Positions 1 to 9,251 of a DNA stretch of 64,000 bases are shown here, piece by piece (the first letter of the stretch is position 1; each line of letters opens with the position of its first letter). Location: contig JBNKFQ010000283.1 of NCBI GenBank assembly GCA_050289385.1, positions 3,435-67,434 on the forward strand, given 5' to 3'. The stretch comes from JBNKFQ01 sp050289385. GTDB lineage: Bacteria > Pseudomonadota > Gammaproteobacteria > Pseudomonadales > Porticoccaceae. The notes under the pieces are model-generated. The model saw only the letters and a program-made list of their open reading frames with translations, did not search any database and was not told where the DNA came from. Position numbers and translations under genes: made by a program.

Positions 1-204
1 GCTCCAGCGTGCCGGGCGATAGAACTTGGCAATCAGTGGCTGTTCTTCCTCAATGCCCACTTGATAAACGCGATTTTCGTAGCTGTTTAATGGAAAAATA
101 CGCGCATCGGAGACAAAACCCTGTTGCTCTACCGCATCGATCACAGTGTCTGGAGTCAATGCATCATAGGGGTGACCGGTGATCTCAATATTGGCTTTAG
201 ACAT
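1..204 (-). CDS. srkA: SrkA/YihE stress-response protein kinase, N-terminal part
   Basis: Only the first 68 codons lie in the window; the gene continues past base 1. The start is the ATG at 204-202 on the minus strand. The peptide has LTPDTVIDAVEQQG near residue 17, then PLNSYENRVYQV and IAKFYRPARW. These match, from memory, the N-terminus of E. coli SrkA (YihE, RdoA), an aminoglycoside-phosphotransferase-like Ser/Thr kinase of the cytoplasm linked to envelope stress and the Cpx response. The catalytic part is outside the window, so activity cannot be judged. The family call rests on one well conserved stretch. Confidence 0.85.
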   Translation of the reverse strand, partial: MSKANIEITGHPYDALTPDTVIDAVEQQGFVSDARIFPLNSYENRVYQVGIEEEQPLIAKFYRPARWS

Positions 205-322
205 GGTTTTCGGGCACGTTTTAACGCGATCTTTGAGAGAGAGGTGCATTATGACCTGCTGGTATGTGTGATACCAGCAGGATAAACAAATGAGATTGAG
301 TCCTCATGATGGGGGCAAGTCA

Positions 323-1084
323 CTATGCCTTGATTCGATAGCCAGTGCGAAAAACCCACCAGATGGCGCTCATGCAAAGCAGCAGAAACAGAAAAATCAT
401 GCTCAGGCTAATACCGACATTGACATCGGCTACTCCGTAAAAAGCCCAGCGAAATCCACTGATCAGATAGACCACCGGGTTGAACAGAGTAATTTTTTGC
501 CAGATTTCAGGCAGCATGTTGATGGAGTAAAAAGCACCACCCAGAAAGGTAAGCGGAGTGATTACCATCAGCGGAATAACCTGCAGTTTTTGAAAATCGT
601 CGGCCCAGATACCAATAACAAAACCAAACATGCTGAAGGTCACGGCGGTTAGCAGCAAGAACGCTAGCATCCAGACCGGGTGTTCTATCTCATAGTTAAC
701 AAATAATCGCGCGGTAACCAGGATCAATACACCCAGAATCACCGACTTGGTAGCCGCAGCTCCCACATAACCGGCGACTATTTCAAAGGGTGACACGGGA
801 GCTGAAAGTATTTCGTATATGGTGCCGGAGAACTTTGGGAAAAAAATGCCGAAAGAGGCATTGGAAATACTCTCGCTGAGCAGTGACAACATAATCAGGC
901 CGGGAATAATAAACGCGCCGTAGCTAATACCGTCGATATCTCCCATTCGCGAGCCAATAGCTGCACCGAAAACAACAAAATAGAGTGAAGTTGAGAGCAC
1001 GGGTGACGCGATGCTTTGCATAAGAGTACGTCGAGTACGCGCCATCTCAAACCGGTAAATTGCCTTGATGCCGTGAATATTCAT
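323..1084 (-). CDS. yadH: ABC-2 type transporter permease, YadH family
   Basis: Inner-membrane permease of 253 residues, close to E. coli YadH (256, from memory). After a short basic cytoplasmic N-terminus (ARTRRTL) it shows about six hydrophobic segments, the usual ABC-2 fold. The conserved family region SAPVSPFEIVAGYVG lies near the middle, between the second and third segments. Its ATG overlaps the stop of the upstream ATPase gene by four bases (ATGA), so the two are translationally coupled and surely form one exporter. The substrate of YadGH transporters is not established; no substrate-specific neighbour is present. Confidence 0.88.
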   Translation of the reverse strand: MNIHGIKAIYRFEMARTRRTLMQSIASPVLSTSLYFVVFGAAIGSRMGDIDGISYGAFIIPGLIMLSLLSESISNASFGIFFPKFSGTIYEILSAPVSPFEIVAGYVGAAATKSVILGVLILVTARLFVNYEIEHPVWMLAFLLLTAVTFSMFGFVIGIWADDFQKLQVIPLMVITPLTFLGGAFYSINMLPEIWQKITLFNPVVYLISGFRWAFYGVADVNVGISLSMIFLFLLLCMSAIWWVFRTGYRIKA

Positions 1085-2010
1085 ACGCGCTGCTCCTTCA
1101 CCAGGCTAACGAAAATTTCTTCCAGTGAACTTTCACGAGAGTGCAGGTCCTTGAAGTCCACGCCCTCTTCGCTGAGGCTGCGCAGCAATTCCGCGATGCC
1201 GGTATGTTCGTGTTGTGCATCGAATGTGTACACCAGTTCAGTACCTTCGGCGTTAAGTTCCAACCGATATTTTTCCAGAGGGTCAGGCAAATGGTTCAGG
1301 GGCGTTTGCAAATGCAGGGTGAGTTGCTTTTTACCCAGTTTTTCCATCAGGGATGATTTCTCTTCTACCAGAATGAGTTCTCCCTTGTTAATAACACCGA
1401 TTCTGTCTGCCATTTCCTCGGCTTCTTCTATGTAATGTGTGGTCAGAATAATCGTAACGCCTCTTTCTCGCAGGCCGCGCACCATTTCCCACATATCCTG
1501 GCGCAGCTCCACATCAACGCCGGCAGTGGGTTCATCGAGAAACAGTATTTCCGGTTCGTGGGAGAGTGCTTTGGCGATCATGACTCGACGCTTCATTCCC
1601 CCGGACAGCGCCATGATGCGCGAATCTTTCTTGTCCCACAGAGACAATTGGCGCAGTATTTGTTCCAGGTACTCATTATTCGGCGGTTTGCCAAACAGGC
1701 CGCGGCTGAATTTTACGGTGGCCCACACACTTTCAAAAGCGTCCGTGGTTAACTCCTGAGGCACCAGGCCGATTCTGGTGCGTGCTTCGCGGTAATCTCT
1801 TTGAATATCGTAACCGCCTGCAGTAATTTTGCCTTCACTTGGATGAACAATGCCGCAGACAAGGCTTATCAATGTTGTTTTGCCTGCGCCATTTGGCCCC
1901 AATAACGCAAAAATTTCGCCTTTTTTTATATCAAGATTTACTTTTTTGAGCGCAGTAAAACCTGATGCATAGGTTTTGCTGACATCATTTACAGATATGA
2001 CGGGTTCCAC
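1081..2010 (-). CDS. yadG: ABC transporter ATP-binding protein, YadG family
   Basis: Cytoplasmic ATPase of 309 residues that powers the YadH-type permease encoded directly after it. Walker A GPNGAGKT is at 38-45, the signature LSGGMKRR about 100 residues later, then Walker B ILFLDEP and the switch histidine in LTTHYIEEAEE. The C-terminal extension ending LEEIFVSLVKEQ is typical of the YadG/CcmA-like group of exporters. Length equals that of E. coli YadG. All catalytic motifs are intact. The ATGA overlap with the next gene supports a two-gene operon. The exported compound is unknown. Confidence 0.9.
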   Translation of the reverse strand: MEPVISVNDVSKTYASGFTALKKVNLDIKKGEIFALLGPNGAGKTTLISLVCGIVHPSEGKITAGGYDIQRDYREARTRIGLVPQELTTDAFESVWATVKFSRGLFGKPPNNEYLEQILRQLSLWDKKDSRIMALSGGMKRRVMIAKALSHEPEILFLDEPTAGVDVELRQDMWEMVRGLRERGVTIILTTHYIEEAEEMADRIGVINKGELILVEEKSSLMEKLGKKQLTLHLQTPLNHLPDPLEKYRLELNAEGTELVYTFDAQHEHTGIAELLRSLSEEGVDFKDLHSRESSLEEIFVSLVKEQRV

Positions 2011-2144
2011 TGCGCCTCCTTTCTTTGGCCAAGGGTGGATAATCCGCGCGGATCCAGGATAAACAGGACCAGGAGTCGGACTTTCGCTTTAAAGCGAATC
2101 ATTATAAAGGTAAGTGTGGATGATATGCAGTAGCTGGGTATTAA

Positions 2145-3500
2145 TTATCCAGGTTGTTCAGGTTTTGGCGCGGAACCGCTGTCGTATTGTAATTCTGATG
2201 CTTGTTTACTAATTACCTGTTTCTCGCGGTCGTAGATTCTCCCCAGGTAGAAACCCATAGCCGCCCATACAGCAGATATGCCAGCTCCAATGACCGCCAC
2301 AACCCCTAGTCCTAGACCGAGTCCTTGTGTCAAACCGGTGAAAATCCAGCTAGTAACCATATCGCCGCCACGATAAATTGCAATATCAACAACTGGTTTG
2401 GCTTTGAAGCGGGTTTCCCGGTCCACCTCAGTGAATAACATTTCTCGAGCCGGGCGAGTAATCGCATAATTGCCAGCGCGCCTGGCCACTTGTAGTGCCA
2501 GCAATACAGTAATAATTGGAGCAAAGGCTAAAATCAGCAGAGCCACCGCAACAAAAATTGGAAGCAATGCCAAGGTGAATCCAATGTGGAATTTTTGTAT
2601 TAGGCGCCCGGTGGCAAAAAACGCCAGGCCGAAGGTCAAGGTATTCGTTATCCAGTCTATTCCGCTGAGGATCGTGGTTCGCGTTTCTCGGTCGTATTCG
2701 GCAAGCAGATTTTTTTGCTCAAAGTAGACAAATGAACCAATCATCGTATAAAGCAAAATGAATGCACCAATGCCTAGGAGATAAGGGTTTGTAAAAAACA
2801 GCTTGAAACCTGCGAATGGATTGCCACCGATTTTTGCAGCGCTGAGGTCGGCTCTCACGTCTTCGTTGTGCAGATCTGTGCTTTTGAGTTTGCCGAGATA
2901 AAAAATAATTGGTACGGTCAGAATTAGCAGTATCGAAGCTGTGAGCATTAGCATGTCGTTGCCAATGGTTCCGGCCAAAAGGACTGTAATAGAAGGCCCT
3001 ATTAGAGCACCAGCACTAGCTCCCGAGGCGATAACAGCAAATAGTCGTTTGGCCTGTTCCTTGTTAAACAGATCAGACATAAAACTCCAGAATACGGACA
3101 AGTGGAAAAGACTAAAAACGCTCACCCAAACATAAAATGCCTTGTCAACAAAAGTGCGATCCGTGTTCAAAAAGATTGCTATAAAAAATAAAATAAAACT
3201 TAGCGCAAAGCAGGAATATACACCGGGCACCAAATATTGGAATTTAACGCGAGAAACGGCGAATCCATACAGTGCCACTACACCGGTACTTATAAAAAAA
3301 TTTAAAGTCCAGAGAAAACTGACCTCTGCATCGCTCCAGTCACTCGCCATGCCATCCCGCACTGGACGCAGAATGTAATAAGCTGCCATTAAAATAAATA
3401 CAAAAGCAAAAGAGATAAAAGTTGCTTTTAATTCATTTTGCTCAATTTTTGAAGCACCTTTTAATGCGCGGGCAAAAATCCCGGGAACTCCGTTACTCAT
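2145..3500 (-). CDS. MFS transporter related to nucleotide (NTP/NDP) carriers
   Basis: Integral membrane protein of 451 residues with roughly twelve hydrophobic segments. Residues 41-52 read YYILRPVRDGMA, a signature I associate with the branch of the major facilitator superfamily that groups with ATP/ADP (Npt/TLC) carriers of chlamydiae and rickettsiae and with free-living bacterial homologues of unknown substrate. A GAGG element lies just upstream of the ATG. It sits alone between the ABC exporter and the epimerase gene on the same strand, with 82 bases to the latter, so it may be co-transcribed. The substrate is not predictable; a free-living bacterium is unlikely to import host ATP. Confidence 0.6.
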   Translation of the reverse strand: MSNGVPGIFARALKGASKIEQNELKATFISFAFVFILMAAYYILRPVRDGMASDWSDAEVSFLWTLNFFISTGVVALYGFAVSRVKFQYLVPGVYSCFALSFILFFIAIFLNTDRTFVDKAFYVWVSVFSLFHLSVFWSFMSDLFNKEQAKRLFAVIASGASAGALIGPSITVLLAGTIGNDMLMLTASILLILTVPIIFYLGKLKSTDLHNEDVRADLSAAKIGGNPFAGFKLFFTNPYLLGIGAFILLYTMIGSFVYFEQKNLLAEYDRETRTTILSGIDWITNTLTFGLAFFATGRLIQKFHIGFTLALLPIFVAVALLILAFAPIITVLLALQVARRAGNYAITRPAREMLFTEVDRETRFKAKPVVDIAIYRGGDMVTSWIFTGLTQGLGLGLGVVAVIGAGISAVWAAMGFYLGRIYDREKQVISKQASELQYDSGSAPKPEQPG

Positions 3501-3582
3501 ATTGGCCTCAGACTATTTTAGTGTCCATAGCTCGATTTACTGTATTTGGATTTCAAGAAATATCCAGATTGTTGAATGGGTA

Positions 3583-4695
3583 TCAGGAATCAATGTGCCT
3601 GTGCCAGGCCGCCAATATTTCCTGCTCTCTTTGCAGAGACATTCCCGCTTTCCGTTTTTCCTGCCTCTCTTTTGGCAAGGACTGAAACCATTTATGTGTG
3701 TCTACAATACTTTCGGCAAGAGGGCGGTGTTTCATGCCTTTCGATGTGGCCAAATCCGAGTTTGCGTGCCAGATGCCCGACATCGGGCCGTTTGGCGCAA
3801 CCCACAATGGCAAGTCTCTCATTTCCTGAACATGTTGTTCTTTCAGAAAATCGGCGGGTACCCATGTCAGTTTTGCATTACTGTTCAGGTGTTGCTTGCA
3901 CAGATTTAATACATCCCGAAATTGATACAGACCTGCGGGATTGGTTGAGTTATAGGTTCCGGTAATATTGCGACTGGCGCAAAGGGCAACCCAGTCTGCA
4001 AGGTCGCGTACATCAATGGTTTGCAGATGATCGTCCCCTGTACCAGGAGCCAAAACCTCGCCGCCATGGGCTATACGCTCGGGCCAGTAGGTAAATCGGT
4101 CGGTGCTATCACCGGGGCCGATAATCAGCCCACACCGCAAATTTGTAACTCTTTCGGGTAGCGCCTTCTCGGCGGCTCTTTCACACAGTACTTTGAGAGC
4201 ACCATACCATTTGCCCACATCTTCCGATGCAGGGTCATCCATGGTCGCCAGGGCAGAACCTTCATGAAGACCCTTTCCGCTAAAGTTCTTGTATACAGAT
4301 ATGGTAGATATAAATATATATTGCTTGATCGTATCTCTGGACACAGCTTCCATCAGCATGTTAACGGCTCTGGGGATGTAGCAGGAACTGTCTACAATAA
4401 GGTCCCATTTGCGATTGGACAACTGGGCCAGATCGTCAGCAGACAGACGATCACCCTTTATTTTTTCCAGCTCTTGAAACAAGTGAGGGTTGGATTTCCC
4501 CCTGTTGAACAGAGTGACATTGTGCCCCTGGGCGACCATGGCCCGCACCATATGAGGGCCGATAAAACCGGTTCCCCCCATAAAGAGTACATTCATCTTG
4601 CCACGATGAGAGGTCTGTCCTGCATTCACCAGCGGCAATGCAGAAACGACACTTGCTGCTCCGGCAGCTTTTATAAAATGTCTTCTCTTGATCAT
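3583..4695 (-). CDS. NAD-dependent epimerase/dehydratase-like protein with Tat-type signal
   Basis: Extended short-chain dehydrogenase of 370 residues. I chose the ATG at 4695, not an upstream in-frame start, because AGAAAGGTGG lies just before it and the protein then opens with a twin-arginine signal (MIKRRHFIKAAG) followed by a hydrophobic stretch. The NAD(P)-binding motif GGTGFIG is at 40-46 and the catalytic YxxxK is at Y164/K168. Family members act on nucleotide sugars or are called isoflavone-reductase-like; a Tat-exported one is unusual because a folded cofactor-bearing protein would have to be moved to the periplasm. It lies downstream of a periplasmic sugar dehydrogenase gene, which would fit periplasmic sugar chemistry (inference). 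Confidence 0.75.
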   Translation of the reverse strand: MIKRRHFIKAAGAASVVSALPLVNAGQTSHRGKMNVLFMGGTGFIGPHMVRAMVAQGHNVTLFNRGKSNPHLFQELEKIKGDRLSADDLAQLSNRKWDLIVDSSCYIPRAVNMLMEAVSRDTIKQYIFISTISVYKNFSGKGLHEGSALATMDDPASEDVGKWYGALKVLCERAAEKALPERVTNLRCGLIIGPGDSTDRFTYWPERIAHGGEVLAPGTGDDHLQTIDVRDLADWVALCASRNITGTYNSTNPAGLYQFRDVLNLCKQHLNSNAKLTWVPADFLKEQHVQEMRDLPLWVAPNGPMSGIWHANSDLATSKGMKHRPLAESIVDTHKWFQSLPKERQEKRKAGMSLQREQEILAAWHRHIDS

Positions 4696-4956
4696 TTGGA
4701 CCACCTTTCTGGGTTTTGTGATACGGTTTGTTAACGTATTTATGGGACGGGAAAAGCCTGGATCACTTGTTTTCCCCACCAGATAAGGCGTGGGAGGGAG
4801 TGAAATCATCTCGTAAACTGGCTAGAATCAATCGAAACCAATTTGGTTAATTGTTAAAAATAGAGGCCGATCATACCCCTTGCAAAGGTACTGCCTCAAG
4901 TTTTACATCTGCAATTCATCTCGATGAGGTGCTCTTTCGGCGACAGTTATCGCCGA

Positions 4957-4985
4957 AAAAGCATGGGGGTGGCTGAATACCCCCA
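4957..4985 (-). terminator. Intrinsic terminator after the sugar dehydrogenase gene, within the 4696-5020 gap
   Basis: Read on the minus strand, a seven-base-pair stem (TGGGGGT with ACCCCCA, eight-base loop) is followed a few bases on by TTTTT. It lies about 35 bases past the stop of the dehydrogenase gene. A second perfect nine-base stem (TTTCGGCGA/TCGCCGAAA at 4935-4943 and 4950-4958) follows. The rest of the 325-base gap is AT-rich and presumably holds the promoter of the epimerase gene; no clear hexamers were found. Confidence 0.6.
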
Positions 4986-5020
4986 CTATGACTTTGGCTG
5001 CAAAGCGCAGGCGGATCTTA

Positions 5021-6457
5021 CTACTGGTCCCGGGCACTCGCTTGATTAGCAGGAGTAAAGCGCAAGATTAGCGCAGGGTCATTAAAGAGCACATATATTG
5101 CCCCATCAGGGCTGGTCTTGACGCTACGCATTCTGCCAATGCCCTTTACCAGCGTCTCCTGGCTGGTAACCTTGTCTCCGTCCAGGGTCAAGCGTTTGAG
5201 CTCGCGATATTTAAGTGAAGATACCAGGATATTGTTGCGCCATTTTGAAAACAGATCGCCACGATAAAAATCCAGGCTAAATACAGCAATGGATGGAGTC
5301 CAGTGAATAACCGGCTGTTCCATTCCCGGTTTTTCAGTAAAATCAGTTATTGCAGTACCGTCGTAATTGCGTCCATAGGTGATTTCTGGCCAGCCATAGT
5401 TTTTACCCATATTTACAAGATTCAACTCATCTCCGCCCATGGGACCATGTTCTGTCGACCACACCTGTCCGGTTATTCGATTCATTGTCAGGCCCTGAGG
5501 ATTGCGGTGCCCATAGCTGTAGATTGTGGGATTCGCGCCACTAACATTCAGGAACGGATTGTCTGTGGGAATAGAACCGTCTTTATTTATGCGGTGTATC
5601 TTCCCGTTTGGCCGTGTTAAGTCCTGAGCCTGCTCTTTTGCGCCGCGATCGCCAACGGAAAAATACAAATAATTTTGGTCGACAGCAATGCGGGCGCCGA
5701 AATGAGCGCGAGAAGTTGTATAAAATTTACCATCGGCTTGATACAGCACCTGCTCATTGGTCCAGCGATTGTCTTTTATTTGCCCGCGAACAATACGCGT
5801 CATGGTTTTTGCCTTTTGCGGATTTACCGAAGGGTCATGAGATTGGGCGTACGACAGATAAATCCAGCCATTTTTTTCAAAATTCGGATCAACAACAACG
5901 TCAAATAAACCAGCCTGGCCCGCTTGTGCAACATCTGAAGGTATAGATTTAACCGGATCTTTTTGAATAACACCGTTGGCCATTCGGTAGAGCTTTCCTG
6001 CGCGATCGGTAACCAGGGCGTTGTTTGCATCAATAAAGTCGATTGCCCACGGTGTATCCAGGCTGCTGTTCAGTACATCAACATTTAGGTCGTAAAGCTC
6101 GGTTTTAATGATGTTCGGGATTGGTGGTGGTTTAACTTTTGAATGTTTTTCCTTGTCCAATACATAATCAACAACGGATTGGATTTCAGCATCGGTGAGT
6201 TTATTTTCCCAAGCAGGCATTTCCAGGTTGACGATACCAAATTTTACATTAAGTGCAATCAGTTGAGGCATATTGCCGTAATTCCAAATGCCGTCAATGA
6301 AGTTGCTGCCTATGCCCCCTTCCAGATTTTTGCCGTGGCACGCTGCGCAATTGTTGTCATAGATTTTTTTACCTTCTGTTACGTCAGCAATCGACAGTGA
6401 AGACAGGAGAAGTCCAGAGGTGATCAATAACATTTTGGTCCTGTTAAAAACGTTCAT
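5021..6457 (-). CDS. Periplasmic cytochrome c / PQQ-dependent sugar dehydrogenase fusion
   Basis: Protein of 478 residues with a signal peptide (about 1-24), a small c-type cytochrome domain and a glucose/sorbosone-dehydrogenase beta-propeller. The haem motif is CAACH (C37, C40, H41) and M80 in LEMPAW is the probable sixth ligand. The propeller begins near residue 125 (LDTPWAIDFI) and contains HRNPQGL and TEHGP motifs known from soluble PQQ aldose dehydrogenases. The likely reaction is oxidation of an aldose to the lactone, with electrons passed from PQQ to the fused haem. No PQQ biosynthesis genes are in the window. A TonB receptor gene lies 70 bases upstream on the same strand, suggesting a shared transcript. 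Confidence 0.85.
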   Translation of the reverse strand: MNVFNRTKMLLITSGLLLSSLSIADVTEGKKIYDNNCAACHGKNLEGGIGSNFIDGIWNYGNMPQLIALNVKFGIVNLEMPAWENKLTDAEIQSVVDYVLDKEKHSKVKPPPIPNIIKTELYDLNVDVLNSSLDTPWAIDFIDANNALVTDRAGKLYRMANGVIQKDPVKSIPSDVAQAGQAGLFDVVVDPNFEKNGWIYLSYAQSHDPSVNPQKAKTMTRIVRGQIKDNRWTNEQVLYQADGKFYTTSRAHFGARIAVDQNYLYFSVGDRGAKEQAQDLTRPNGKIHRINKDGSIPTDNPFLNVSGANPTIYSYGHRNPQGLTMNRITGQVWSTEHGPMGGDELNLVNMGKNYGWPEITYGRNYDGTAITDFTEKPGMEQPVIHWTPSIAVFSLDFYRGDLFSKWRNNILVSSLKYRELKRLTLDGDKVTSQETLVKGIGRMRSVKTSPDGAIYVLFNDPALILRFTPANQASARDQ

Positions 6458-6527
6458 ACTGTTATCCCAATTGTCACCAGCAGCGATTGCTTGATTGCTC
6501 GGTAAAATAGTTTGTTGATCTTTATCT

Positions 6528-8618
6528 TTAAAAATGGCCTTTTATGCTGAAATAGACCGACCGTGGTTCACCCACAAAATATCGTTCTGAACCAAAAGCG
6601 AAGTCAGCCCGCTCCGCATAGTCGACGTTCAGTAAATTGGTGATTCGAACACCCAACTGCCAGCGAACGCTCAGCGGTTGGGTTACGCGCAGGTTTACCA
6701 ATGTATGACCGTTGTAACTTGCTGTGTTCTCCGGGTTCAGATAATAGCGCCCCATATAAATGCCTTCCAGTGTGGCCAGCGCGTTATCAGCGTAGCGCCA
6801 TTCCAGGGCGGCCTGGCTTATGTGTCTGGGGGCAGTGTCAATATCGTTGCCGCCAATGGCCGTGTTACTGATGGCGGTGTCATTTGCATAGCGATGGCGG
6901 GCGTAGCTGCCACTAACTCTGGCCGTTAAACGGGGAGTGACAATTTGCGCAAGTTCCCACTCAATGCCGCGATGGTCCGATTCGCCATTACTGATAATTT
7001 GCCGCTCTGTATCTTGAAAAATAAAGTGATCCTTGTCCATGGCAAACAGAGCCAGGGCAAGCCGAGTATTGTCAAGCTGCCCTCGAAATCCCAATTCCAC
7101 GCTGTCGAGCTGTTCAACGTCCAGGTCGGTGACCCGCTGGCCATTTTGCAAACGGTAAAGTTCCGTGGCTTGCGGAGCGCGATAGCTCTGGGACAAGTTC
7201 AGGTAAAAGCTTTGCTTGTCATTCAATTGGTGCAGAACACTGAGTTTGGGGGACCATGCGGAAAAATTGTCGGAACGGTCTCCGGGGCGTGAAAAACGAC
7301 AGTTTGTCACGCCAATATTGCAGGCGTCGCCGTCACTGGTGTGATTGTTGTAGTCATACCCGGTGTATTCATAGCGCAAGCCAAACGTCACGCTGGTATC
7401 CGGCCTTGCTTGCCAGGTCAATTGTGAATATGGCGCCAGCACGGCGGCATTCACACTGTAATCGTAATGCACCCCTTGCGGCAAAGTCGCGGAAAAAGGC
7501 TGGCTTTGGGTTTCTTTAAGCCAACCTTGCGTATATTCAAGGTCAATGCCGGTAATCAATTCCAGGTTGTCCAGCCAGGGATTCAGATAAATACCTGTTT
7601 GCACCCCGACGCTGGCGTGGCCGTTTTCTTCCAGCGACTTCCAGGGCAGATAGTGTTGTAAAAACGCCATGTCCGTCCAGCGGACATAGGGTGTCACCAG
7701 ATAGCGTATGCCGTTCTCACTGGACCATTGCCAGCTTGAGTACATGCGTGCAGAACGGGAGTCACGATAGGCTTCCGGATTTGGGTTGTGTTTTTTCAGG
7801 GCACTGTTGTTGTAAGCCTGATGCCCGACAACAAAGCCCGCGGTTTCCTGGTTCAGGTTGGTCAGGGTCAAGCCGTTTTTAACCGACAATGATGATGTCG
7901 AGTAGTCATGGCGCAGAGTAACTTTGTGCTGGTCAAATCCGGAATCATCCTTATAACCACCGTCGTGGGTAGCATTGGCGCTGACACGAAAGCGGTGATT
8001 GCCACCGAGCTGGCTGCTGCTGAATTTCAGCCGACTATAGTTGTGAGGCCCACCCTCCAGGGAAAAATCAGTCTCCGGCTCTTCGGATGGCGCGCGGCTT
8101 ATAATGTTGATGATGCCATGCAAAGAGTTGGACCCGTACAGTGCTGACCCTGGGCCGCGAATGACTTCAATGCGCCCGGCCTGTTCCGAGTTGGCGTCAA
8201 ACAATTGATTGACATTGCAAAATCCGGCGGCGCGCAGTGGAATACCGTCCTCAGCCATCAAAAATTCACCGCAAGCACCTGCTCCGGTAAAGACAGGAGA
8301 TCGCACGGCGGTTAAATGTTCTTGGCCGTTACCCCGGCTGATCCAGCCACCGGGAACCTGATAAAAAGACTCACTGATGTGAGTGTGAGCTTGCTGTTCC
8401 AGGAAATCGCGTGACAAAACGGCAATATTACTTCCTTGTTGATTCACCGTCTTGGGAACGCGGGTGGCGGTTGTGGTCACTTCTTCAATTGTTGGTTTTG
8501 CGGGCTTCTGGTTTTCGTTTGCAGTAATGGTGTCGCAAAGTGCCGGTGTTCCTGCCATTGCACAGGCAAAAAGATAAAATGGGCCTCCTGGCAAGGATTT
8601 GAAGTTATCAAAAGTCAC
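6528..8618 (-). CDS. TonB-dependent outer-membrane receptor
   Basis: Protein of 696 residues with an N-terminal signal (hydrophobic residues about 12-28), a TonB-box-like stretch EEVTTTATR near 45-53, a plug domain with VIRGPGSALYGSNSLHGIIN, and a beta-barrel ending in the aromatic YFSIKGHF. There is no STN signalling domain. Two pairs of cysteines (one in the plug, one in a predicted loop) could form disulphides. The GTG start follows TAGGTA. Position just upstream of a PQQ enzyme makes PQQ itself, or the sugar it oxidises, reasonable ligands, comparable with E. coli PqqU (YncD), but the sequence alone does not show it. Cobalamin or a siderophore remain alternatives. Confidence 0.88.
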   Translation of the reverse strand: MTFDNFKSLPGGPFYLFACAMAGTPALCDTITANENQKPAKPTIEEVTTTATRVPKTVNQQGSNIAVLSRDFLEQQAHTHISESFYQVPGGWISRGNGQEHLTAVRSPVFTGAGACGEFLMAEDGIPLRAAGFCNVNQLFDANSEQAGRIEVIRGPGSALYGSNSLHGIINIISRAPSEEPETDFSLEGGPHNYSRLKFSSSQLGGNHRFRVSANATHDGGYKDDSGFDQHKVTLRHDYSTSSLSVKNGLTLTNLNQETAGFVVGHQAYNNSALKKHNPNPEAYRDSRSARMYSSWQWSSENGIRYLVTPYVRWTDMAFLQHYLPWKSLEENGHASVGVQTGIYLNPWLDNLELITGIDLEYTQGWLKETQSQPFSATLPQGVHYDYSVNAAVLAPYSQLTWQARPDTSVTFGLRYEYTGYDYNNHTSDGDACNIGVTNCRFSRPGDRSDNFSAWSPKLSVLHQLNDKQSFYLNLSQSYRAPQATELYRLQNGQRVTDLDVEQLDSVELGFRGQLDNTRLALALFAMDKDHFIFQDTERQIISNGESDHRGIEWELAQIVTPRLTARVSGSYARHRYANDTAISNTAIGGNDIDTAPRHISQAALEWRYADNALATLEGIYMGRYYLNPENTASYNGHTLVNLRVTQPLSVRWQLGVRITNLLNVDYAERADFAFGSERYFVGEPRSVYFSIKGHF

Positions 8619-8627
8619 TATTGGTAC

Positions 8628-8828
8628 CTACTCTGGTTTGGTGCGAGCTAAATCGTGAGCCAAGTCTGTTGGTATGTAAGTTGCCTTACTGCGAGATATC
8701 CTGAATGGTCTGGCTTCTGTTTTCGGGGCTGTCAGGTAAATTGTCAAGAGACACAGGACCGGTATCATACGATGCGCTTTCAGGGGATGCCAGACCCGCG
8801 ACATTAAAAGTATAAGGGGCTTTGGCAT
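8628..8828 (-). CDS. Possible small secreted or membrane protein upstream of the receptor
   Basis: Predicted protein of 66 residues from the ATG at 8828, chosen over an in-frame ATG at 8864 because AGGAA lies six bases before it. It has a basic start, a hydrophobic run (IPVLCLLTIYLTA) and a possible signal-peptidase site after TEA, then a 30-residue polar tail. Its stop is nine bases from the receptor's GTG start, so it could be a leader that couples translation to the receptor. I recognise no family. It may equally be non-coding 5' leader. Confidence 0.35.
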   Translation of the reverse strand: MPKPLILLMSRVWHPLKAHRMIPVLCLLTIYLTAPKTEARPFRISRSKATYIPTDLAHDLARTKPE

Positions 8829-8864
8829 ACTTGTTTCCTGTTTTTTTATGTCATCAGAGGTCAT

Positions 8865-9251
8865 TCCGGAATTTTTAGACAGAGAGGTAAGCTGCTAGTC
8901 AAAATAAAGTCATGACTAGATTGTCTTGGCACAGGCCAGTTGCAAAATTAAAAGAAGTTCTTTGGACCCGGGACCGATAATATTGCCTGGCGAGAATATG
9001 AACCGGGTTCCTGGCCGCGCCGGGGGGGGGCAGTGACAAATACCTTCGGGTACAGCGAGCTTCTCTACCATATAAGGATCATTGGTTGTTCCAGTCAGTT
9101 AAGGGGAGGTTGATGCTGGGAAATGGAAGATAAAAGCCTGAATTCGGGGTCAAAGGGGTTAATTCTCTGTTCTCTTGTTCCCAACTCCCTATTCAACGCC
9201 CTCTATTCCCATTAGAATCCCTGTGCATTTTATTCAGAGGTAGTCAAAATT
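8865..9251. other. Divergent intergenic region between receptor and gcvT
   Basis: This 387-base stretch separates the minus-strand receptor block from gcvT. It contains an inverted repeat CTAGTCA/TGACTAG (8895-8901 and 8913-8919, eleven bases apart), a run of nine G near 9023-9031, and a small hairpin with a UUCG loop (TACCTTCGGGTA near 9041-9052). The last 90 bases before gcvT are pyrimidine-rich, with repeated CCCAAC/CCCTATT words. No tRNA or recognised riboswitch fold was found. It should hold promoters for both directions; none could be assigned with confidence. Confidence 0.5.

Noticed and set aside
8900..9100. Possible cobalamin riboswitch before the TonB receptor gene (C-rich box and a GCCAGGAACCC word on the minus strand)
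   Set aside because: The B12-box is matched only in part, the C-rich box is too close to it, and the helices that should lie between are missing. The nine-base G/C run accounts for the resemblance.
9060..9251. Glycine riboswitch before gcvT
   Set aside because: None of the conserved tandem-aptamer blocks is present; the region is pyrimidine-rich and poorly structured.
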